A stretch of DNA of 64,000 nucleotides from Lysobacterales bacterium. Lineage in GTDB: Bacteria > Pseudomonadota > Gammaproteobacteria > Xanthomonadales > Rhodanobacteraceae. Below, piece after piece: positions 61,029 to 64,000 of this stretch (position 1 is the stretch's first letter; every line of letters begins with the position of its first letter). The notes under the pieces were generated by a model that saw only the letters and a program-made list of their open reading frames with translations, did no database searches and was not told where the DNA came from. Location: assembly GCA_014338185.1 (NCBI GenBank), contig QUBV01000006.1:16490-80489 (forward strand), in the 5' to 3' direction. Position numbers and translations under genes: made by a program.

Positions 61029-62324
61029 ATGGCCACGATCGTGGTGATGGGTGCGGGGCTGGGCGGGATGAGCGCGGCCTATGAGCTGCGCGAGACCCTG
61101 GGCAAGGGGCATGACATCGTGCTGGTGGGCGAGGGCGAGCGCTTCGCGTTCACGCCGTCCAACCCCTGGCTCGCGGTCGGTTGGCGCGGCATCGACGACA
61201 CCACCTTGCCGATTGCCGAGCATGTGGCGCGCAAGGACATCCGCTACATCGGTACGGGCGTCGCGCGCATCGAGGCCGGCGCCAGGCGTGTCGTCACGCG
61301 CGCGGGTGAATCGATCGACTATGACTACCTGATCATCTGCACCGGCCCCAAACTCGCCTTCGACGAAGTGCCCGGCACGGGGCCGGAAGGCGGCCACACC
61401 GAATCGGTGTGCACGGCCGGGCATGCCCTGCATGCATGGCAGGCCTACCAGGAGTTCCTCAAGGATCCGGGACCGGTGGTGATTGGCGCGGTGCAGGGCG
61501 CGAGCTGCTTCGGGCCGGCCTATGAGTTCGCGATGATCGTCGATGCCGACCTGCGCAAGCGCAAGCTGCGCGATCGCGTGCCGATGACCTTCGTCACCAG
61601 CGAGCCCTACATCGGCCACATGGGGCTGGGCGGGGTCGGCGATTCCAAGGGACTCATGGAAGCGGAAATGCGCCAGCGCCACATCCGCTGGGTGGTCAAC
61701 AGCAAGGTGACGCAAGTGCGCGCGGGCGAGATCGACCTGCTCGAACACGATGCCCGCGGCCAGCCCGGTGAGGCCCGCACGCTGCCGTTCAGGTTCGCGA
61801 TGCTGTTGCCCGCGTTCAAGGGCGTGGATGCGGTGGCGGCGGTCGAGGGCCTGTGCAACCCGCGCGGCTTCGTGCTCGTCGACAGGCACCAGCGCAGCCC
61901 CAGCCATCCGCGGATCTTCGCCGCCGGCGTGTGCGTGGCGATTCCGCCCGTCGAAGCCACGCCCGTGGCCACTGGCGCGCCCAAGACTGGTTTCATGATC
62001 GAGTCGATGGTGACCACGATCGTGCGCAACATCGCGGCCGAGCTCAAGGGCGAGCCGGCGGACTTCGAAGGCACCTGGAACGCGGTGTGCCTGGCCGACA
62101 TGGGCGACACCGGCGCCGCATTCGTCGCCCTGCCGCAGATCCCGCCGCGCAACGTGACCTGGACGCGCATCGGCAAGTGGGTGCACCTGGCCAAGGTCGG
62201 CTTCGAAAAATACTTCCTGTACAAGATGCGGCACGGCACCTCCGAGCCGATCTACGAAAAATACATCCTCAAGGCGCTGGGCATCGAGCGACTCAAGGAC
62301 GTGGCACGCAGCGGGCAACATTGA
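61029..62324 (+). CDS. sqr: sulfide:quinone oxidoreductase
   Basis: 431 residues. FAD-binding GAGLGGMSAAY is at 8-18. Cys128, Cys160 (GASCFGP) and Cys354 match the three cysteines of Acidithiobacillus ferrooxidans SQR (128, 160, 356), which handle sulfide oxidation. The C-terminal amphipathic helix region (KWVHLAKVGFEKYFLYKM) suits membrane attachment. It oxidises H2S to polysulfide or persulfide and reduces quinone. Flavocytochrome c sulfide dehydrogenase is a less likely alternative, since no signal peptide is present. GGAGG precedes the ATG. Confidence 0.88.
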   Translation: MATIVVMGAGLGGMSAAYELRETLGKGHDIVLVGEGERFAFTPSNPWLAVGWRGIDDTTLPIAEHVARKDIRYIGTGVARIEAGARRVVTRAGESIDYDYLIICTGPKLAFDEVPGTGPEGGHTESVCTAGHALHAWQAYQEFLKDPGPVVIGAVQGASCFGPAYEFAMIVDADLRKRKLRDRVPMTFVTSEPYIGHMGLGGVGDSKGLMEAEMRQRHIRWVVNSKVTQVRAGEIDLLEHDARGQPGEARTLPFRFAMLLPAFKGVDAVAAVEGLCNPRGFVLVDRHQRSPSHPRIFAAGVCVAIPPVEATPVATGAPKTGFMIESMVTTIVRNIAAELKGEPADFEGTWNAVCLADMGDTGAAFVALPQIPPRNVTWTRIGKWVHLAKVGFEKYFLYKMRHGTSEPIYEKYILKALGIERLKDVARSGQH

Positions 62325-62371
62325 GCGGCTGCCGCAGGCATTTCAATCACATCGACAGTGGAGGACGGACC

Positions 62372-62578
62372 ATGAATCTTGATCGTGCGGTAATGGCGTT
62401 TGCGGGCGTGATGATCCTCGTGAGCGCGGCACTGGTGTATTTCGTCTCGCCAGGCTGGCTGTTGCTGACCGCCTTCATCGGACTCAACCTGCTGCAGGCG
62501 AGCTTCACCGGCTTCTGCCCGGCGGCGATGGTGTTCAAGAAGCTCGGCGTGCGCGGGGATGGCTGTGCGTTCAGGTAA
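62372..62578 (+). CDS. DUF2892 (YgaP-type) small membrane protein
   Basis: 68 residues with two transmembrane helices (about 5-25 and 28-45). NLDRAVMAFAGVMIL and LNLLQASFTGFCPAAMVFKKLG are the DUF2892 signature, with the conserved Cys in FCPAA. Such domains occur fused to rhodanese (YgaP) or next to sulfide-oxidation genes. A GGAGG ribosome binding site precedes the ATG. The 3' end overlaps the next gene by 20 bases. Confidence 0.9.
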   Translation: MNLDRAVMAFAGVMILVSAALVYFVSPGWLLLTAFIGLNLLQASFTGFCPAAMVFKKLGVRGDGCAFR

Positions 62579-63656
62579 ACCGCTGCTGCTGGTGGCGCTG
62601 CTGTCGCTGGCCGCGTGCGGCGGGCGCCAGCAGTCCACGGCGCCGCCAGCGCTGCCGGCGCTGGCGACCTTCACGGTGGCCGCGCCTCAGGAGCTGCCGG
62701 GTCAGCGCTGGGATGGCGTGGTCGAGGCGGTGCAGCGCGCCGACCTCAGCGCGCAGACCTCCGGCCGCGTCACCGCGGTCGAGGTCGACGTGAACGACCG
62801 CGTCGCGGCCGATGCGGTGCTGTTGCGCATCAGCGCGGTCGAGCAGGATGCGCTCGCCAACACCGCCCGCGCGCAGCTGCGCGCGGCCGAAGCGGCGGCG
62901 GTCGAGGCCGAGCAGGCGTTCCAGCGGCATGCGGCGCTGGCGCAATCGCACTACGTCTCGCGTGCCCAGCTCGATCAGGCCAGGGCCGCGCGCGACAGTG
63001 CGGTGGCCGCGCGTGGCGCGGCGCAGGCGCAGCTCGCGCAGGCATTGCAGCAGACCCGCTACACCGTGGTGCGCGCGCCGTTCGCGGGCATCGTCGCGCG
63101 CCGCGACGTGGAGCCGGGCGAGACCGTGGCGCCCGGGCAGCCGCTGCTGGGCCTGTATGCACCCGACGCCTTGCGCATCGAGGTCGCGCTGCCGCAGACG
63201 CGGGCCGAGGCGGTGCGCCAGGATCCGCGCGCGAGCGTGTCCCTGCCTGACGGACGCGTGGTGACGCCGGCGCAGGTGATCGTGTTCCCGGCTGCGGATG
63301 TGGCCAGCCACAGCGTCAATGTGCGCGTGGTGCTGCCGGCGTTGACGCCGCCACCCGCGCCCGGCACCACGGCCAAGGTGGTGTTCACGGCCGCGGCGCA
63401 GGACGAGACGGCCACGTTGGCGGCGCCGGTGCGCATCCCGGTGGGCGCGGTCGCGCAGCGCGGCGAGCTCAGTGGCGCCTATGTGCGCGAGGGTGAGCGC
63501 CTGCTGTTGCGCCAACTGCGCCTGGGCGCACGCGAGGGCGATGCGGTGGAAGTGATCAGCGGGCTCGTCCCGGGCGATGTGGTGGTGGCCGATCCGGTCG
63601 CCGCGGCCCAGGCGCTCGCGGCGCAGCGCCGCGCGATGGGTGCGCGGCATGACTGA
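62559..63656 (+). CDS. RND efflux periplasmic adaptor (lipoprotein)
   Basis: 365 residues. N-terminal lipobox LSLAAC, so it is probably acylated at Cys20. Lipoyl-type half motifs flank an alpha-helical hairpin (about 95-150, Ala/Gln-rich), followed by the YTVVRAPFAGIVARRDVEPG motif and beta-barrel domain of HlyD/AcrA adaptors. It links an RND pump to an outer membrane channel. It begins within the DUF2892 gene (ATG 62559, or GTG 62565), which suggests a common operon with sqr. Confidence 0.88.
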   Translation: MAVRSGKPLLLVALLSLAACGGRQQSTAPPALPALATFTVAAPQELPGQRWDGVVEAVQRADLSAQTSGRVTAVEVDVNDRVAADAVLLRISAVEQDALANTARAQLRAAEAAAVEAEQAFQRHAALAQSHYVSRAQLDQARAARDSAVAARGAAQAQLAQALQQTRYTVVRAPFAGIVARRDVEPGETVAPGQPLLGLYAPDALRIEVALPQTRAEAVRQDPRASVSLPDGRVVTPAQVIVFPAADVASHSVNVRVVLPALTPPPAPGTTAKVVFTAAAQDETATLAAPVRIPVGAVAQRGELSGAYVREGERLLLRQLRLGAREGDAVEVISGLVPGDVVVADPVAAAQALAAQRRAMGARHD

Positions 63657-64000
63657 GGCCACATCCCGGCTGGGCATCTCCGGGCGCATCGCGGCAGCGT
63701 TCCAGGACAATCCGCTGACGCCGATCCTCGCGATCACCGGCCTGCTGCTGGGCCTGCTCGCGGTGGCGATCACGCCGCGCGAGGAGGAGCCGCAGATCGA
63801 CGTCACGATGGCCAACGTGATGGTGCCGTTCGACGGCGCCAGCGCACGTGAGGTCGAGCAGCTGGTGGCCACGCCGCTGGAGCAGAAGCTGGCCGAGATC
63901 GAGGGCATCAAGCACGTCTATTCGATCAGCCGCCCCGGCATGGCCGTGCTCACGGTCGAGTACGAGGTCGGGGTGGCGCGCCAGCCGGCGCTGGTGCGCC
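63649..64000 (+). CDS. RND efflux inner membrane transporter, N-terminal part
   Basis: Partial, 117 residues visible; continues past the window end. The first transmembrane helix (about 24-42, LTPILAITGLLLGLLAVAI) and then PREEEPQIDVTMANV and EVEQLVATPLEQKLAEIEGI are typical of the RND pump porter domain, of the heavy-metal/CusA-like or multidrug type. Substrate cannot be judged from this part. It overlaps the adaptor gene by 8 bases. Confidence 0.9.
   Translation, partial: MTEATSRLGISGRIAAAFQDNPLTPILAITGLLLGLLAVAITPREEEPQIDVTMANVMVPFDGASAREVEQLVATPLEQKLAEIEGIKHVYSISRPGMAVLTVEYEVGVARQPALVR

Overview
The window is a GC-rich (by eye close to 70% G+C), densely coded chromosomal segment of a gammaproteobacterium, most likely order Xanthomonadales/Lysobacterales. 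The evidence is the arginine cluster with an acetylornithine carbamoyltransferase instead of ornithine carbamoyltransferase and a fused N-acetylglutamate synthase/kinase, the fab cluster ending in mltG-tmk-holB-pilZ, and -10 elements of the TATGNT type. The species cannot be named from the sequence. No insertion sequence, prophage, CRISPR array or rRNA is visible; this is mostly core genome.

Layout. 1-4891: a partial ygfZ on the minus strand, then a succinate dehydrogenase operon with its assembly factors (SDHAF4-like microprotein, sdhC, sdhD, sdhA, sdhB, sdhE, ygfX). 5024-6024: maf (yceF type) and a small membrane protein, divergent from 6125-13323: yceD, rpmF, fabH, fabD, fabG, acpP, fabF, pabB. 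A 1180-residue secreted mosaic protein (13396-16938, minus) interrupts the usual fab cluster order, which resumes at 17173-20203 with mltG, tmk, holB and pilZ, followed by a panE-like gene. 21182-23003: sufE and cysS (minus). 23198-23731: a glycine-zipper envelope protein.

23753-31145 is a tightly overlapping arginine operon, argF' (acetylornithine carbamoyltransferase), argG, argE' (acetylcitrulline deacetylase), argA/B fusion, argC and argH. It is preceded by a promoter, a 39-codon ORF with an Arg-Ala-Arg-Arg run, and a terminator whose 5' arm can alternatively pair with the end of that ORF: a candidate transcription attenuator. 31189-35688 holds a LmbE-like deacetylase, an orphan 119-residue protein behind an AT-rich regulatory island, an EamA transporter, a pabC-like aminotransferase and a CsgG-domain protein.

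35768-38837 (minus) carries rluB, scpB and scpA; 39165-44138 carries yciI, bolA, smc and zipA, so the SMC-ScpA-ScpB condensin genes lie close together. 44149-47790: recX, alaS, csrA. 47876-49120: seven tRNA genes (Ser, Arg, Pro, Arg, His, Lys, Leu). 49212-57839: tig, clpP, clpX, lon, hup, tRNA-Val and ppiD, a protein folding and quality-control block. 58060-60432: ppsA (minus). The last segment is a BigR/SqrR-like repressor divergent from a sulfide:quinone oxidoreductase, a DUF2892 membrane protein, and an RND efflux pair whose second gene runs off the window.
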